DNA of 47,029 nt, from assembly GCA_018715885.1 (NCBI GenBank), contig DVKT01000015.1:1-47029 (forward strand), written 5' to 3'. The notes below the pieces were generated by a model that saw only the letters and a list, made by a program, of their open reading frames with translations, was not told the origin of the DNA and did not search any database. Position 1 is the stretch's first letter. Each line of letters begins with the position of its first letter. Origin of the DNA: Caccoplasma intestinavium. Lineage in GTDB: Bacteria > Bacteroidota > Bacteroidia > Bacteroidales > UBA11471. Made by a program: the position numbers and the translations under genes. Below, piece by piece: positions 9,090-17,420 of the stretch.

Positions 9090-9120
9090 TTTGTCGGGAA
9101 ATATAAAAGTGTTATTTTTG
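9090..9120 (+). promoter_or_regulatory. Promoter of the tetR-fabG-pseudouridine synthase unit
   Basis: TTTG (9090-9093), a 19-bp spacer and TATTTTTG (9113-9120) form a perfect Bacteroidales promoter. A direct repeat TGTCGGGA at 9079-9086 and 9092-9099 overlaps the -33 region with a 13-bp period and could be an operator for the downstream TetR protein. Confidence 0.65.
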
Positions 9121-9145
9121 CTCAACGATAAAGGATCTGTGCAGT

Positions 9146-9754
9146 ATGAAAGAGCTTATGTCAAAAACGCGGAAAATTCTGGTCGATACGGCTCGGCAAT
9201 TGTTTGCACAAAAAGGCATAGACAATACAACGATGAATAATATAGCGTTGGCCTCGGGAAAAGGTCGACGTACGTTGTATACTTATTTCAGAAGCAAGAC
9301 AGAAGTATATCAAGCGGTTATCGAGTCGGAATTATCTCATTTGATACATCAGTTGGGAGATGTTGTAGGTCGGGATTTGCCTCCTGACGAAAAGTTGACT
9401 ATCTATATTCAGGTGCGGTTTGATGTTTTCAGGGAAACCGTTTTGCGCAATGGGACTTTGAAAGCGGAGTTTTTCAGGGACATACGGAAAGTCGAGACGG
9501 CACGGAAAAATATCGATAGGCAGGAACTTGAGTTTTTGGGGCGGATTATCGATGACGGAATAAAAAAAGGTATTTTCAGACCGACGCCTCTTCAACCCAC
9601 CTCTTGGGTTATACATTGTTGCCTCAAAGGGTTGGAGATACCCTATCTCAAAGGAGTCTTTTCCGATATGGGTTTCGATTCGGGGAAATTGAAAGAATTT
9701 ATAGCCGACATGACGAAATCTTGTTTGGGATGCGAAAAATATATAACAGAATAA
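9146..9754 (+). CDS. TetR/AcrR family transcriptional regulator
   Basis: Predicted DNA-binding repressor of 202 residues. The N-terminal helix-turn-helix lies at about residues 10-55 and includes 'ARQLFAQKGIDNTTMNNIA' and 'LYTYFRSKTEVYQAV', the standard TetR fold. The C-terminal ligand-binding half is divergent, so the effector is unknown. It is the first gene of a unit with fabG (22 bp downstream), so acyl-chain or membrane stress is a plausible cue, but that rests only on position. Autoregulation is plausible because paired TGTCGGGA repeats overlap its promoter. The ATG at 9146 is used; a second at 9158 (MSKTRK) is possible. Confidence 0.88.
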   Translation: MKELMSKTRKILVDTARQLFAQKGIDNTTMNNIALASGKGRRTLYTYFRSKTEVYQAVIESELSHLIHQLGDVVGRDLPPDEKLTIYIQVRFDVFRETVLRNGTLKAEFFRDIRKVETARKNIDRQELEFLGRIIDDGIKKGIFRPTPLQPTSWVIHCCLKGLEIPYLKGVFSDMGFDSGKLKEFIADMTKSCLGCEKYITE

Positions 9755-9776
9755 CTTTCCATTAAAAAATAGAATT

Positions 9777-10523
9777 ATGAAATTACTTGAAGGAAAAGTA
9801 GCCCTTATAACAGGTGCTGCACGTGGTATTGGAAAAGCAATCGCTTTGAAATTCGCCAGTGAAGGAGCAAATATAGCTTTTACCGATTTGGTAATCGACG
9901 AAAACGGTAAAGCTACCGAAGCCGAGATTGCGGCTTTGGGAGTAAAGGTAAAAGGCTATGCCTCGAACGCTGCAAATTTTGAAGAAACCGAAAAAGTGGT
10001 CAATCAGGTAAAAGAAGATTTCGGATCGGTAGATATTCTGGTAAACAATGCCGGTATTACCAAAGACGGTTTGATGATGCGTATGAGCGAAGCTCAATGG
10101 GACGCAGTGATCGCCGTAAATCTCAAATCGGCATTCAACTTTATCCATGCTTGTACCCCCATCATGATGCGTCAGAAATCAGGGAGCATCATCAATATGG
10201 CTTCGGTTGTCGGAGTGCATGGAAATGCCGGACAAGCCAATTATTCAGCATCTAAGGCCGGTATGATAGGACTCGCCAAGTCGATCGCCCAAGAATTGGG
10301 TTCGCGAGGTGTTCGGGCCAATGCCATTGCTCCGGGATTTATTATTACCGATATGACCGCTAAATTGTCCGACGAGGTGCGGGAAGAGTGGTGTAAGAAA
10401 ATACCTTTGCGTCGTGGTGGAACTCCCGAAGATGTTGCCAATGTCGCTACGTTCCTGGCCTCGGATATGTCGTCGTATGTATCGGGTCAAGTGATACAGG
10501 TCGATGGCGGTATGAATATGTAA
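9777..10523 (+). CDS. fabG: 3-oxoacyl-[acyl-carrier-protein] reductase
   Basis: NADPH-dependent ketoreductase of type II fatty-acid synthesis, a cytoplasmic classical short-chain dehydrogenase of 248 residues. The cofactor motif 'GAARGIG' starts at G13, and 'NNAG' follows the central strand. The catalytic Ser-Tyr-Lys set is S143, Y156 and K160 in 'YSASKAG'. The C-terminus 'GQVIQVDGGMNM' is the typical FabG ending. It lies 22 bp after tetR and 9 bp before a pseudouridine synthase gene, so all three are probably co-transcribed. No other fab genes are in the window. Another SDR function is possible, but the sequence is close to canonical FabG. Confidence 0.92.
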   Translation: MKLLEGKVALITGAARGIGKAIALKFASEGANIAFTDLVIDENGKATEAEIAALGVKVKGYASNAANFEETEKVVNQVKEDFGSVDILVNNAGITKDGLMMRMSEAQWDAVIAVNLKSAFNFIHACTPIMMRQKSGSIINMASVVGVHGNAGQANYSASKAGMIGLAKSIAQELGSRGVRANAIAPGFIITDMTAKLSDEVREEWCKKIPLRRGGTPEDVANVATFLASDMSSYVSGQVIQVDGGMNM

Positions 10524-10532
10524 TTTTTCCCG

Positions 10533-11225
10533 ATGACCGTATTGTACGAAGATAATCACTTGATTATCGTTAATAAAAATACTTCGGAAATCGTTCAGGG
10601 CGATAAAACGGGCGATACCCCGTTGAGCGAGACGGTAAAACTTTGGTTGAAAAAGAAATACGACAAACCGGGTAATGTATTTGTCGGGGTAACGCATCGT
10701 CTCGACAGGCCGGTAAGCGGGATTGTCGTTTTGGCTAAAACCAGCAAAGCGTTGGCACGGCTCAATGAGATGTTCCGTAAAGGCGAAGTGAAGAAATCGT
10801 ATTGGGCGATTGTGCAGACGGTTCCCGAAAAAGAGGCCGATGAGATTACGCATTATCTTGTACGTAACGAGAGACTCAATAAATCTACGGCATGGGAGAA
10901 TCCACGTCCCGGGGCCAAAGAGGCGACACTCTCGTATCGGGTTGCTGCCCGTAGCGAGAAATATGCGCTTTTGGAGGTAGATCTTAAAACCGGCCGTCAT
11001 CACCAGATACGTTGTCAGCTTGCAAAAATAGGTTCTCCGATAAAAGGCGATTTGAAATACGGAGCGAAACGCTCCAATCCCGACGGAGGTATATCACTGC
11101 ATGCAAGACATATACATTTTATACACCCTGTTTCTAAACAAGTTGTCGATGTTACAGCACCCGTACCCGATGACTCTTTGTGGAAGTATTTCGAACAAGC
11201 GGTTTCTTCGGGTAGTACCGATTGA
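10533..11225 (+). CDS. RluA-family RNA pseudouridine synthase
   Basis: Converts uridine to pseudouridine in rRNA or tRNA. At 230 residues it is a catalytic domain only, without the N-terminal S4 RNA-binding domain found in RluC/RluD. The catalytic aspartate is D58 in 'HRLDRPVSG'. 'LKTGRHHQIRCQL' and 'SLHARHIHF' are the later conserved RluA motifs. The target base cannot be assigned; short S4-less members include TruC- and RluA-like enzymes. It starts 9 bp after fabG and is followed by a terminator, so it closes the tetR-fabG unit. Confidence 0.9.
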   Translation: MTVLYEDNHLIIVNKNTSEIVQGDKTGDTPLSETVKLWLKKKYDKPGNVFVGVTHRLDRPVSGIVVLAKTSKALARLNEMFRKGEVKKSYWAIVQTVPEKEADEITHYLVRNERLNKSTAWENPRPGAKEATLSYRVAARSEKYALLEVDLKTGRHHQIRCQLAKIGSPIKGDLKYGAKRSNPDGGISLHARHIHFIHPVSKQVVDVTAPVPDDSLWKYFEQAVSSGSTD

Positions 11226-11248
11226 AAAAACGGTCTTATGAGACTTAT

Positions 11249-11286
11249 AAAGCGATGTTGCATTTGCAATGTCGCTTTTGTTTTTT
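11249..11286 (+). terminator. Terminator after the pseudouridine synthase gene
   Basis: AAAGCGATGTTGCA (11249-11262) pairs with TGCAATGTCGCTTT (11265-11278) using two G-U pairs, and a T-rich tail follows. Confidence 0.75.
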
Positions 11287-11308
11287 ATGAAATTTTAGAA
11301 ACGCCTTT

Positions 11309-11340
11309 ATTGCTTTGTTGGGTATAAGGTTTTATCTTTG
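11309..11340 (+). promoter_or_regulatory. Ferritin promoter
   Basis: ATTG (11309-11312), a 20-bp spacer and TATCTTTG (11333-11340) fit the Bacteroidales promoter. The start codon is 35 bp further. I see no Fur-box-like palindrome. Confidence 0.6.
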
Positions 11341-11375
11341 TGTAAATAGAATTTTCACTATTTAAATATATAATT

Positions 11376-11894
11376 ATGTTAAGCAAGAAGATGGAAGATG
11401 CGCTCAATGCGCAAATTAATGCGGAGTTTTGGTCGGCATATCTTTATTTGTCGATGTCGTCCAATTTTGCAGCACTTGGAAATCCCGGTTTTGCCAATTG
11501 GTTTTCTGTTCAGTTCAAAGAAGAACAAGATCACGCCATGATTCTGATCAAGTATATTCTTTCGCGGGGCGGAAAAGTAACGTTGGCTCCCATCGATAAG
11601 GTGCAGACCGAGTGGTCGTCTCCTTTGGCTGCATTTGAGGACACACTGGCTCATGAGAAAAAAGTAACCTCTATGATCAATAATCTGTATGCTTTGGCCG
11701 AAGAAGAAAAAGACTATGCAACAAAGAGCATGTTGGGATGGTTTATCGATGAGCAAGTCGAGGAAGAAGAAACGGCTCAGGGGTATATCGATGCCTTGAA
11801 AATGATTAAAGACAACGGTTTCGGTATCTATACGCTCGATAAGGAGTTGGGAGCACGTACTTATACGCAAGCGGCTCCGTTGGCAGGAAAATAA
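11376..11894 (+). CDS. ftnA: Non-haem ferritin
   Basis: Iron-storage protein that oxidises Fe(II) and stores it as mineral inside a 24-subunit cytoplasmic shell. Its 172 residues match bacterial ferritin length. The ferroxidase ligands are all present at canonical positions: E17, E50, H53, E94, Q127 and E130. It lacks the haem-binding features of bacterioferritin. It is a single-gene unit with its own promoter and a terminator on each side. Related proteins in Bacteroides respond to oxygen and iron; no such operator is visible here. Confidence 0.96.
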   Translation: MLSKKMEDALNAQINAEFWSAYLYLSMSSNFAALGNPGFANWFSVQFKEEQDHAMILIKYILSRGGKVTLAPIDKVQTEWSSPLAAFEDTLAHEKKVTSMINNLYALAEEEKDYATKSMLGWFIDEQVEEEETAQGYIDALKMIKDNGFGIYTLDKELGARTYTQAAPLAGK

Positions 11895-11919
11895 GTGCCG
11901 GTTTTTATCTCTCCAAAGC

Positions 11920-11956
11920 AAAGATACCCTATCGACTATCGATGGGGTATCTTTTT
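11920..11956 (+). terminator. Terminator after ferritin
   Basis: AAAGATACCC/GGGTATCTTT continues through one T-G wobble into ATCGA/TCGAT around a CTA loop, followed by T residues. The stem is about 16 bp. Confidence 0.85.
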
Positions 11957-12050
11957 GTAACAGAGAAACCTATAAAAATGTCGGAGGATAAGAAAAGATA
12001 AAGTTTGGATAAAAAACTACAAAAAAATAGCTTTTCATGGGATTTCTTTA

Positions 12051-12058
12051 TACATTTG
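12051..12058 (+). promoter_or_regulatory. -7 box of the kduI-kduD unit
   Basis: TACATTTG is an exact TAnnTTTG match, 52 bp before the kduI start. No convincing -33 box is present at 19-21 bp, which may mean an activator is required. Confidence 0.45.
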
Positions 12059-12110
12059 TATGGTTTGTAAATTAGCCGAAGAATAGATATTTAATTTAAA
12101 AATTGTTTAT

Positions 12111-12953
12111 ATGAAGACCAATTACGAATTGCGCTATGCTGCGCATCCCAAAGATGCAAAAAATTATGATACAGCACGTTTGCGTGAAGATTTCCTGATT
12201 CAGAACCTTTTTGTCGACAATGAGGTGAACATGGTTTATTCCATGTACGATCGCCTTATTGTAGGTGGTGCAAAACCGGTAGGCGAGACCCTTGTCCTTG
12301 AAGCTATCGATCCGTTGAAAGCGACTCATTTCCTAAGCCGTCGTGAAATCGGTATTTTCAATGTCGGAGGAGCCGGTCGTGTCAAAGTCGACGGAAAGAC
12401 CTTTGATTTGGATTTTAAGGAAGCCCTTTATTTGGGCTGTGGTGATCGTACGGTTTCTTTTGAAAGCGTAGATGCCGCTAAACCTGCTAAATTTTATTTC
12501 AATTCGGCTCCTGCCCATCGCAACTGTCCCGATAAAAAAGTAACGAAAGCCGATGCTATCGTTGCCGAAATGGGTTCGCTCGAAGGTTCCAATCATAGAA
12601 ACATCAATAAAATGTTGGTGTGTCAGGTTGTTGAAACCTGTCAGTTGCAAATGGGTATGACCGAACTGCAACCCGGGAGTATTTGGAATACGATGCCGGC
12701 CCATACACATAGCCGTCGCATGGAAGCCTATTTCTATTTTGAAATTCCCGAAGGCGACGCTATCTGTCACTTTATGGGAGAACCTACCGAAACACGCCAT
12801 ATATGGATGAAAGGCGAGGAAGCAGTACTTTCGCCCGAATGGTCAATACATTCGGCTGCCGCAACTCATAATTATACCTTTATTTGGGGTATGGGCGGTG
12901 AGAATCTCGATTATGGAGATCAAGACTTTTACAAATATACGGAATTGAGATAA
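12111..12953 (+). CDS. kduI: 5-dehydro-4-deoxy-D-glucuronate isomerase
   Basis: Isomerises 5-keto-4-deoxyuronate, formed from unsaturated galacturonides, to 2,5-diketo-3-deoxygluconate in the cytoplasm. The 280-residue length matches the family. The cupin metal site is visible as H198, H200 and E205 in 'MPAHTHSRRMEAYFYF', with H247 in 'WSIHSAAATHNY'. It is the first gene of a unit; kduD, the next enzyme, starts 23 bp downstream. This is the intracellular sink for products of the PL1 and PL10 lyases encoded about 12 kb away. No uronate transporter or kdgK/eda gene is in the window. Confidence 0.96.
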   Translation: MKTNYELRYAAHPKDAKNYDTARLREDFLIQNLFVDNEVNMVYSMYDRLIVGGAKPVGETLVLEAIDPLKATHFLSRREIGIFNVGGAGRVKVDGKTFDLDFKEALYLGCGDRTVSFESVDAAKPAKFYFNSAPAHRNCPDKKVTKADAIVAEMGSLEGSNHRNINKMLVCQVVETCQLQMGMTELQPGSIWNTMPAHTHSRRMEAYFYFEIPEGDAICHFMGEPTETRHIWMKGEEAVLSPEWSIHSAAATHNYTFIWGMGGENLDYGDQDFYKYTELR

Positions 12954-12976
12954 TAACCCTTTTAAACTTAAAGAAT

Positions 12977-13771
12977 ATGGTAAACTTTTCATTAGAAGGA
13001 AAAATTGCTCTTGTAACGGGAGCTTCTTATGGTATCGGATTTGCAATTGCCAGCGGATTTGCCAAGGCCGGTGCTACCATCGTTTTCAACGATATCAAAC
13101 AAGAATTGGTAGATAAAGGTCTTGCCGCTTATCAAGAAGCCGGCATCAAGGCTCACGGATATGTGTGCGACGTTACCAATGAAGAACAGGTCAATGCATT
13201 GGTCGCACAAATAGAAAAAGAAGTCGGGGCGATCGATATTTTGGTAAACAATGCCGGTATCATCAAACGCATACCCATGATCGAAATGTCTGCTGCCGAG
13301 TTCCGTCAGGTAATAGATGTCGATCTGAACGCACCTTTTATTGTCGCTAAGGCTGTCATTCCCGGAATGATAAAGAAAGGACATGGTAAAATTATCAATA
13401 TCTGCTCGATGATGAGTGAATTGGGACGTGAAACCGTTTCGGCTTATGCAGCAGCAAAAGGCGGTTTGAAAATGCTGACCCGTAATATTGCATCGGAATA
13501 CGGCGAATACAATATTCAGTGTAACGGTATAGGCCCGGGTTACATCGCTACTCCTCAGACTGCGCCGTTGCGTGAACGTCAGGCCGATGGTTCACGTCAT
13601 CCTTTCGATGCATTTATCGTTGCTAAAACCCCCGCTGCCCGTTGGGGTACACCCGAAGATTTGGTAGGTCCCGCCGTATTCTTGGCATCAGAGGCTTCTG
13701 ATTTTGTAAACGGACATGTACTTTATGTCGATGGCGGTATTTTGGCATATATCGGAAAACAACCTAAATAA
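12977..13771 (+). CDS. kduD: 2-dehydro-3-deoxy-D-gluconate 5-dehydrogenase
   Basis: NAD(H)-dependent short-chain dehydrogenase that converts 2,5-diketo-3-deoxygluconate to 2-keto-3-deoxygluconate, the step after KduI. Its 264 residues carry the Rossmann motif 'TGASYGIG', the 'NNAGIIKR' segment and the active-site 'YAAAKGG' preceded by a serine in 'ICSMMSE'. The C-terminus 'NGHVLYVDGGILAYIGKQ' is typical of KduD and gluconate 5-dehydrogenases. Gluconate 5-dehydrogenase is the main alternative by sequence; adjacency to kduI settles it. The DUF4861 gene starts 11 bp downstream. Confidence 0.93.
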   Translation: MVNFSLEGKIALVTGASYGIGFAIASGFAKAGATIVFNDIKQELVDKGLAAYQEAGIKAHGYVCDVTNEEQVNALVAQIEKEVGAIDILVNNAGIIKRIPMIEMSAAEFRQVIDVDLNAPFIVAKAVIPGMIKKGHGKIINICSMMSELGRETVSAYAAAKGGLKMLTRNIASEYGEYNIQCNGIGPGYIATPQTAPLRERQADGSRHPFDAFIVAKTPAARWGTPEDLVGPAVFLASEASDFVNGHVLYVDGGILAYIGKQPK

Positions 13772-13782
13772 AGATTGTTGTT

Positions 13783-15030
13783 ATGATGAAAATGAAAAAT
13801 CTCTTTTTGGGTGCGTTCATCGCTTTGCTGGCGACATCATGTGCAAGTAAAGATGTGAAGGTAACGGTAGAGAATACGACCGATTTGGAGCGACAGAACG
13901 AAATGATAGAGGTGAATATGGACGCTGTTGCCTCTAAATTGCAATTGGCCGATACGGCTCAGGTTATTGTTCTCGATGCTACCGGAAAACAACTCCCGTA
14001 TCAAATCACGTATGACGGAAAACTTATATTTCAGGCTTCTGTAGCTCCGAAAGGAACTTCTATCTATACGATAACGGTGGGAATACCCGAGCCGGTGGAG
14101 GTCCTTGCTTGCGGGCGTCAATATCCCGAGCGTGTCGATGATATAGCGTGGGAAAATGATTTGACGGCATACCGCATGTATGGCCCGGCTTTGCAGGCGA
14201 CCGGTGAACGTGCATTCGGTTATGATGTGTGGGTGAAATCGGTGAAAGAACCTGTTGTCGAGGCTCGTTATGCGTCGGAATTGAATCCTGAAACGATGGA
14301 GCAGATCGCCAAATTGAGAAAGACCAACCCCAAAGCCGCTGATGAACTTTACCATTCTGTATCGTATCATGTCGATCATGGTAACGGATTGGACTGTTAT
14401 AAGGTCGGTCCCACATTGGGTGGTGGAGCGACAGCTTTGGTCGTAGATGGAGAAATCGTATATCCTTATTGCTATAAGACGTATGAAATTCTCGATAACG
14501 GACCATTGCGATTTACCGTAAAAGCCGTGTATAATCCCGAGACTATCAAGGGAAAGGATGTCGTTGAGACCCGTGTCATTTCTCTCGATGCCGGTTCGCA
14601 GCTCAATAAAACTGTTGTTACTTATGAAAATTTGACCGAGGCGACGCCTGTGGTAGCCGGAGTGGTTTTGCATGAACCTCTTGATCAATGCCATTATATG
14701 GCCAGTGCCGAAGACGGTTATATTTTGTATGCCGATCCGACCGATAATGTAAATAATAACAACGGAACGATTTATGTGGGTTGCGTATTTCCCGGTATGC
14801 TTACCGATGCAAAGCCTGTTATGTATGAAGAACCTGAAAAGACTCAGGAAAGAGGCGGTGCCGATGGTCAGCTGTTGGCTTATGCCGATTATCAACCCGG
14901 AAGTCCGTTCATTTATTATTGGGGATCGGGATGGAGCAAATACGGTTTTGAAACAGCCGAGGCTTGGGATACCTACATTCAGAATGCGGCGGTAGCCAAG
15001 AGAAACCCGTTGCAGGTAACCGTGAAATAA
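13783..15030 (+). CDS. DUF4861 family lipoprotein
   Basis: Secreted lipoprotein of unknown biochemical function, 415 residues. The N-terminus is a lipoprotein signal with lipobox 'LLATSC', the cysteine being at about residue 20. The mature protein begins with a beta-rich part ('VTVENTTDLERQNEMIEV') and continues into the DUF4861 body, with 'GHGNGLDCY'-like and 'GPTLGGGA' segments. DUF4861 proteins recur beside pectin-utilisation genes in Bacteroidota. Its place 11 bp after kduD suggests a role in handling uronate-containing glycans at the cell surface or in the periplasm. A catalytic role is neither shown nor excluded. Two start codons are adjacent at 13783 and 13786. Confidence 0.82.
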   Translation: MMKMKNLFLGAFIALLATSCASKDVKVTVENTTDLERQNEMIEVNMDAVASKLQLADTAQVIVLDATGKQLPYQITYDGKLIFQASVAPKGTSIYTITVGIPEPVEVLACGRQYPERVDDIAWENDLTAYRMYGPALQATGERAFGYDVWVKSVKEPVVEARYASELNPETMEQIAKLRKTNPKAADELYHSVSYHVDHGNGLDCYKVGPTLGGGATALVVDGEIVYPYCYKTYEILDNGPLRFTVKAVYNPETIKGKDVVETRVISLDAGSQLNKTVVTYENLTEATPVVAGVVLHEPLDQCHYMASAEDGYILYADPTDNVNNNNGTIYVGCVFPGMLTDAKPVMYEEPEKTQERGGADGQLLAYADYQPGSPFIYYWGSGWSKYGFETAEAWDTYIQNAAVAKRNPLQVTVK

Positions 15031-15064
15031 TAGAATCTGCATTTCTTTCGAATTATACAAGTTG

Positions 15065-15107
15065 AAAAGGCTCTTTGCGAAAATATTGCAAAGAGCCTTT
15101 TTTGTTT
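15065..15107 (+). terminator. Terminator of the kduI-kduD-DUF4861 unit
   Basis: AAAAGGCTCTTTGC (15065-15078) and its exact complement (15088-15101) flank a nine-base loop and end in a T-rich tail. Confidence 0.9.
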
Positions 15108-15173
15108 TGAAATCAATCCGGTAGGTGATTGTACAAATATTTACTTTTATGGAATTTTATGATGTTATTTTGT

Positions 15174-15181
15174 TAACTTTG
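15174..15181 (+). promoter_or_regulatory. -7 box of the purU-his unit
   Basis: TAACTTTG matches TAnnTTTG and lies 29 bp before the purU start. The -33 box is unclear. I see no leader peptide rich in histidine. Confidence 0.5.
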
Positions 15182-15210
15182 TCGACAGAAATAATCAACT
15201 GTAATCAAAA

Positions 15211-16086
15211 ATGACGAAGACCGTACAGAAAACGAATAAAAATGCTATCCTATTGATGCATTGCCCCGACCAGTCGGGTATCGTGGCAGTCGTTACCGAT
15301 TTTATCAATATCAATGGCGGTAATATTCTTTATCTCGACCAGTATGTCGACAGGGAAAATCGTATTTTCTTTATGCGTATAGAATGGGATTTGACCCATT
15401 TTATCATACCCGAAGATAAGATCGAAGAGTATTTCCATTCTCTTTGTGCGCAGAAATATTGTATCAATTTCAGCCTTTATTTCAGCGATAGGATTCCCCG
15501 TATGGCTATTTTCGTATCGAAGATGTCGCATTGCCTTTACGATTTGCTGGCGCGCTATACGGCAGGAGAATGGGAAGTGGAGATTCCTCTCATCATAAGT
15601 AATCACCCCGATATGGAGATTGCTGCAAAACGATTCGGAATAGACTACAAATATTTTCCTATTACCAAAGAAAACAAGGCCGAGCAAGAGGCCGCCGAGT
15701 TGGCTTTGTTGAAAGAGTACGATATCGAATTTATCGTGTTGGCTCGTTATATGCAGATTGTTTCTCCCGAGTTTATCAGCCGGTTTCCTAACCGCATCAT
15801 CAATATTCATCACTCTTTCTTGCCTGCTTTTATCGGTGCTAAACCTTACCATGCTGCTTTCGAGAGAGGTGTAAAATTGATCGGTGCAACAAGTCATTAT
15901 GTTACAAGCGACCTCGATGCAGGACCCATTATCGAGCAGGATATTACCCGCATTTCACATAAAGATCCTGTTGCCAGTCTCATAAGAAAAGGTCGTGATT
16001 TGGAAAAAATCGTCTTGTCTCGTGCCGTAGAAAAACATATCGAACGAAAAATACTTGTCTATCAAAATAAAACCGTAGTATTTTAA
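15211..16086 (+). CDS. purU: Formyltetrahydrofolate deformylase
   Basis: Hydrolyses 10-formyltetrahydrofolate to formate and tetrahydrofolate, balancing one-carbon pools and supplying formate for PurT. An N-terminal ACT domain covers about residues 8-90 ('LLMHCPDQSGIVAVVTDF'). The C-terminal formyltransferase-fold domain has 'ISNHPD', 'LARYMQI', 'NIHHSFLPAF' and 'HYVTSDLDAGPII', including the conserved Asn, His and Asp of the active site. Its 291 residues are near the family norm. It lies 8 bp before hisH, so it leads the his unit; both pathways touch purine and one-carbon metabolism. Confidence 0.95.
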   Translation: MTKTVQKTNKNAILLMHCPDQSGIVAVVTDFININGGNILYLDQYVDRENRIFFMRIEWDLTHFIIPEDKIEEYFHSLCAQKYCINFSLYFSDRIPRMAIFVSKMSHCLYDLLARYTAGEWEVEIPLIISNHPDMEIAAKRFGIDYKYFPITKENKAEQEAAELALLKEYDIEFIVLARYMQIVSPEFISRFPNRIINIHHSFLPAFIGAKPYHAAFERGVKLIGATSHYVTSDLDAGPIIEQDITRISHKDPVASLIRKGRDLEKIVLSRAVEKHIERKILVYQNKTVVF

Positions 16087-16094
16087 GTTTTATC

Positions 16095-16685
16095 ATGCAA
16101 GTTGCGATTGTTAAGTATAATGCCGGTAATATCTATTCGGTAGATTGCGCTTTGAGGCGGGTAGGAATTACTCCTATACTTACCGATGATAAAGAGGCTC
16201 TTATGGCTGCCGATAAAGTCATATTTCCCGGTGTAGGTGAGGCTGCAACGACGATGACTTATCTTCGGGAGCAGGGTCTCGATCGTCTTATTCGGGATTT
16301 GAGGCAGCCTGTTTTGGGAATATGTATCGGTATGCAACTCATGTGCCGCCATTCCGAAGAGGGAGATACCGATTGTCTCGGCATATTCGATGTCGACGTA
16401 AAACGTTTCCGCCCCGAGAGTCGGGAACAGAAAGTGCCGCATATGGGTTGGAATACGGTAACCGGTATTGATACGCACATGTTTCCGTCGCAGTTAGAGG
16501 GGCAATACGTCTACTTTGTGCACAGCTATTATGTGCCTGTCTCTCCATACACAACGGCTATGACCGATTATATATGCCCTTTCAGCGCGGCATTGCATCG
16601 CGATAATTTTTACGCAACGCAATTTCATATCGAAAAAAGCGGAACGATGGGTGAGGCTATATTCAATCATTTTTTATCTCTTTAA
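16095..16685 (+). CDS. hisH: Imidazole glycerol phosphate synthase, glutaminase subunit HisH
   Basis: Releases ammonia from glutamine and channels it to HisF for imidazole glycerol phosphate formation in histidine synthesis. It is a class I glutamine amidotransferase of 196 residues. The catalytic triad is C77 in 'LGICIGMQL', H178 and E180 in 'QFHIEKSG'. It sits 8 bp after purU and 3 bp before hisA, so translational coupling is likely. Its partner hisF lies about 2.1 kb downstream, beyond hisA and an unrelated lipoprotein gene. Confidence 0.96.
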   Translation: MQVAIVKYNAGNIYSVDCALRRVGITPILTDDKEALMAADKVIFPGVGEAATTMTYLREQGLDRLIRDLRQPVLGICIGMQLMCRHSEEGDTDCLGIFDVDVKRFRPESREQKVPHMGWNTVTGIDTHMFPSQLEGQYVYFVHSYYVPVSPYTTAMTDYICPFSAALHRDNFYATQFHIEKSGTMGEAIFNHFLSL

Positions 16686-16688
16686 ACC

Positions 16689-17408
16689 ATGATAGAACTC
16701 ATTCCGGCCATAGATATTATCGACGGTAAGTGTGTGCGTCTTTCACAAGGAGACTATGCCAGCAAGAAGGTCTATAACGAAGATCCTCTTGAAGTTGCGA
16801 AGATGTTTGAAGATAACGGATTGCGGCGTTTACATGTGGTTGATCTCGACGGGGCGAAAGCTCATCATATCGTCAATTATAAAATACTCGACAGGATAGC
16901 CTCGCATACGGAACTGATTATCGATTTCGGAGGGGGACTTAAAAGCGATGAGGACATAAAGATTGCTTTCGATTGCGGTGCCCGAATGGTAACCGGGGGA
17001 AGTATAGCCGTGAAAAATCCCGATGTTTTCAATGGCTGGATTACTCGTTATGGAGCAGATCGCATCATTCTTGGAGCCGATGTAAAGGACAAAAAAATTG
17101 CTGTCGGTGGATGGTTGGAATCGTCCGATTGCGATCTTTTCTCATTTGTGGAGGCATATCATGAAAAAGGTATAGAGAAAGTCATTACAACCGATATTTC
17201 CCGAGACGGCATGTTGCAAGGACCTTCGGTGGCGCTTTATCGGGAAATGTTACAGCACTTGCCCGGTATTTTCCTTATTGCCAGTGGTGGCGTCAGTTGT
17301 ATCGATGATATTGTGCATCTCGATGAGGCAGGTGTACATGGGGTCATATTCGGAAAAGCTATATACGAAGGACGCATATCGTTACGTGATTTATCTCGAC
17401 TCCTATAA
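16689..17408 (+). CDS. hisA: Phosphoribosylformimino-5-aminoimidazole carboxamide ribotide isomerase
   Basis: Fourth enzyme of histidine synthesis, an Amadori isomerase producing the PRFAR substrate of HisH/HisF. It is a (beta/alpha)8 barrel of 239 residues. The first catalytic aspartate is D9 in 'IPAIDIIDGKCVRL'. The second half-barrel motif is 'ILGADVK', and the phosphate sites include 'GGGLKSDEDI' and 'IASGGVS'. It starts 3 bp after hisH. The next gene, 12 bp downstream, is not a his gene but a sialidase-like lipoprotein. Confidence 0.96.
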   Translation: MIELIPAIDIIDGKCVRLSQGDYASKKVYNEDPLEVAKMFEDNGLRRLHVVDLDGAKAHHIVNYKILDRIASHTELIIDFGGGLKSDEDIKIAFDCGARMVTGGSIAVKNPDVFNGWITRYGADRIILGADVKDKKIAVGGWLESSDCDLFSFVEAYHEKGIEKVITTDISRDGMLQGPSVALYREMLQHLPGIFLIASGGVSCIDDIVHLDEAGVHGVIFGKAIYEGRISLRDLSRLL

Positions 17409-17420
17409 AAAATTTAAAAT

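Noticed and set aside
3567..11980. The 12-mer AAACCTATAAAA near 3568 and near 11967
   Set aside because: Two copies of an A/T-rich word in unrelated leader regions are expected by chance; neither sits at a consistent distance from a promoter.
13837..15060. A 407-codon open frame on the strand opposite the DUF4861 gene
   Set aside because: It mirrors the codon pattern of the real gene, overlaps its terminator region, has no recognisable domain or signal, and the plus-strand gene has a clear lipobox and operon context.
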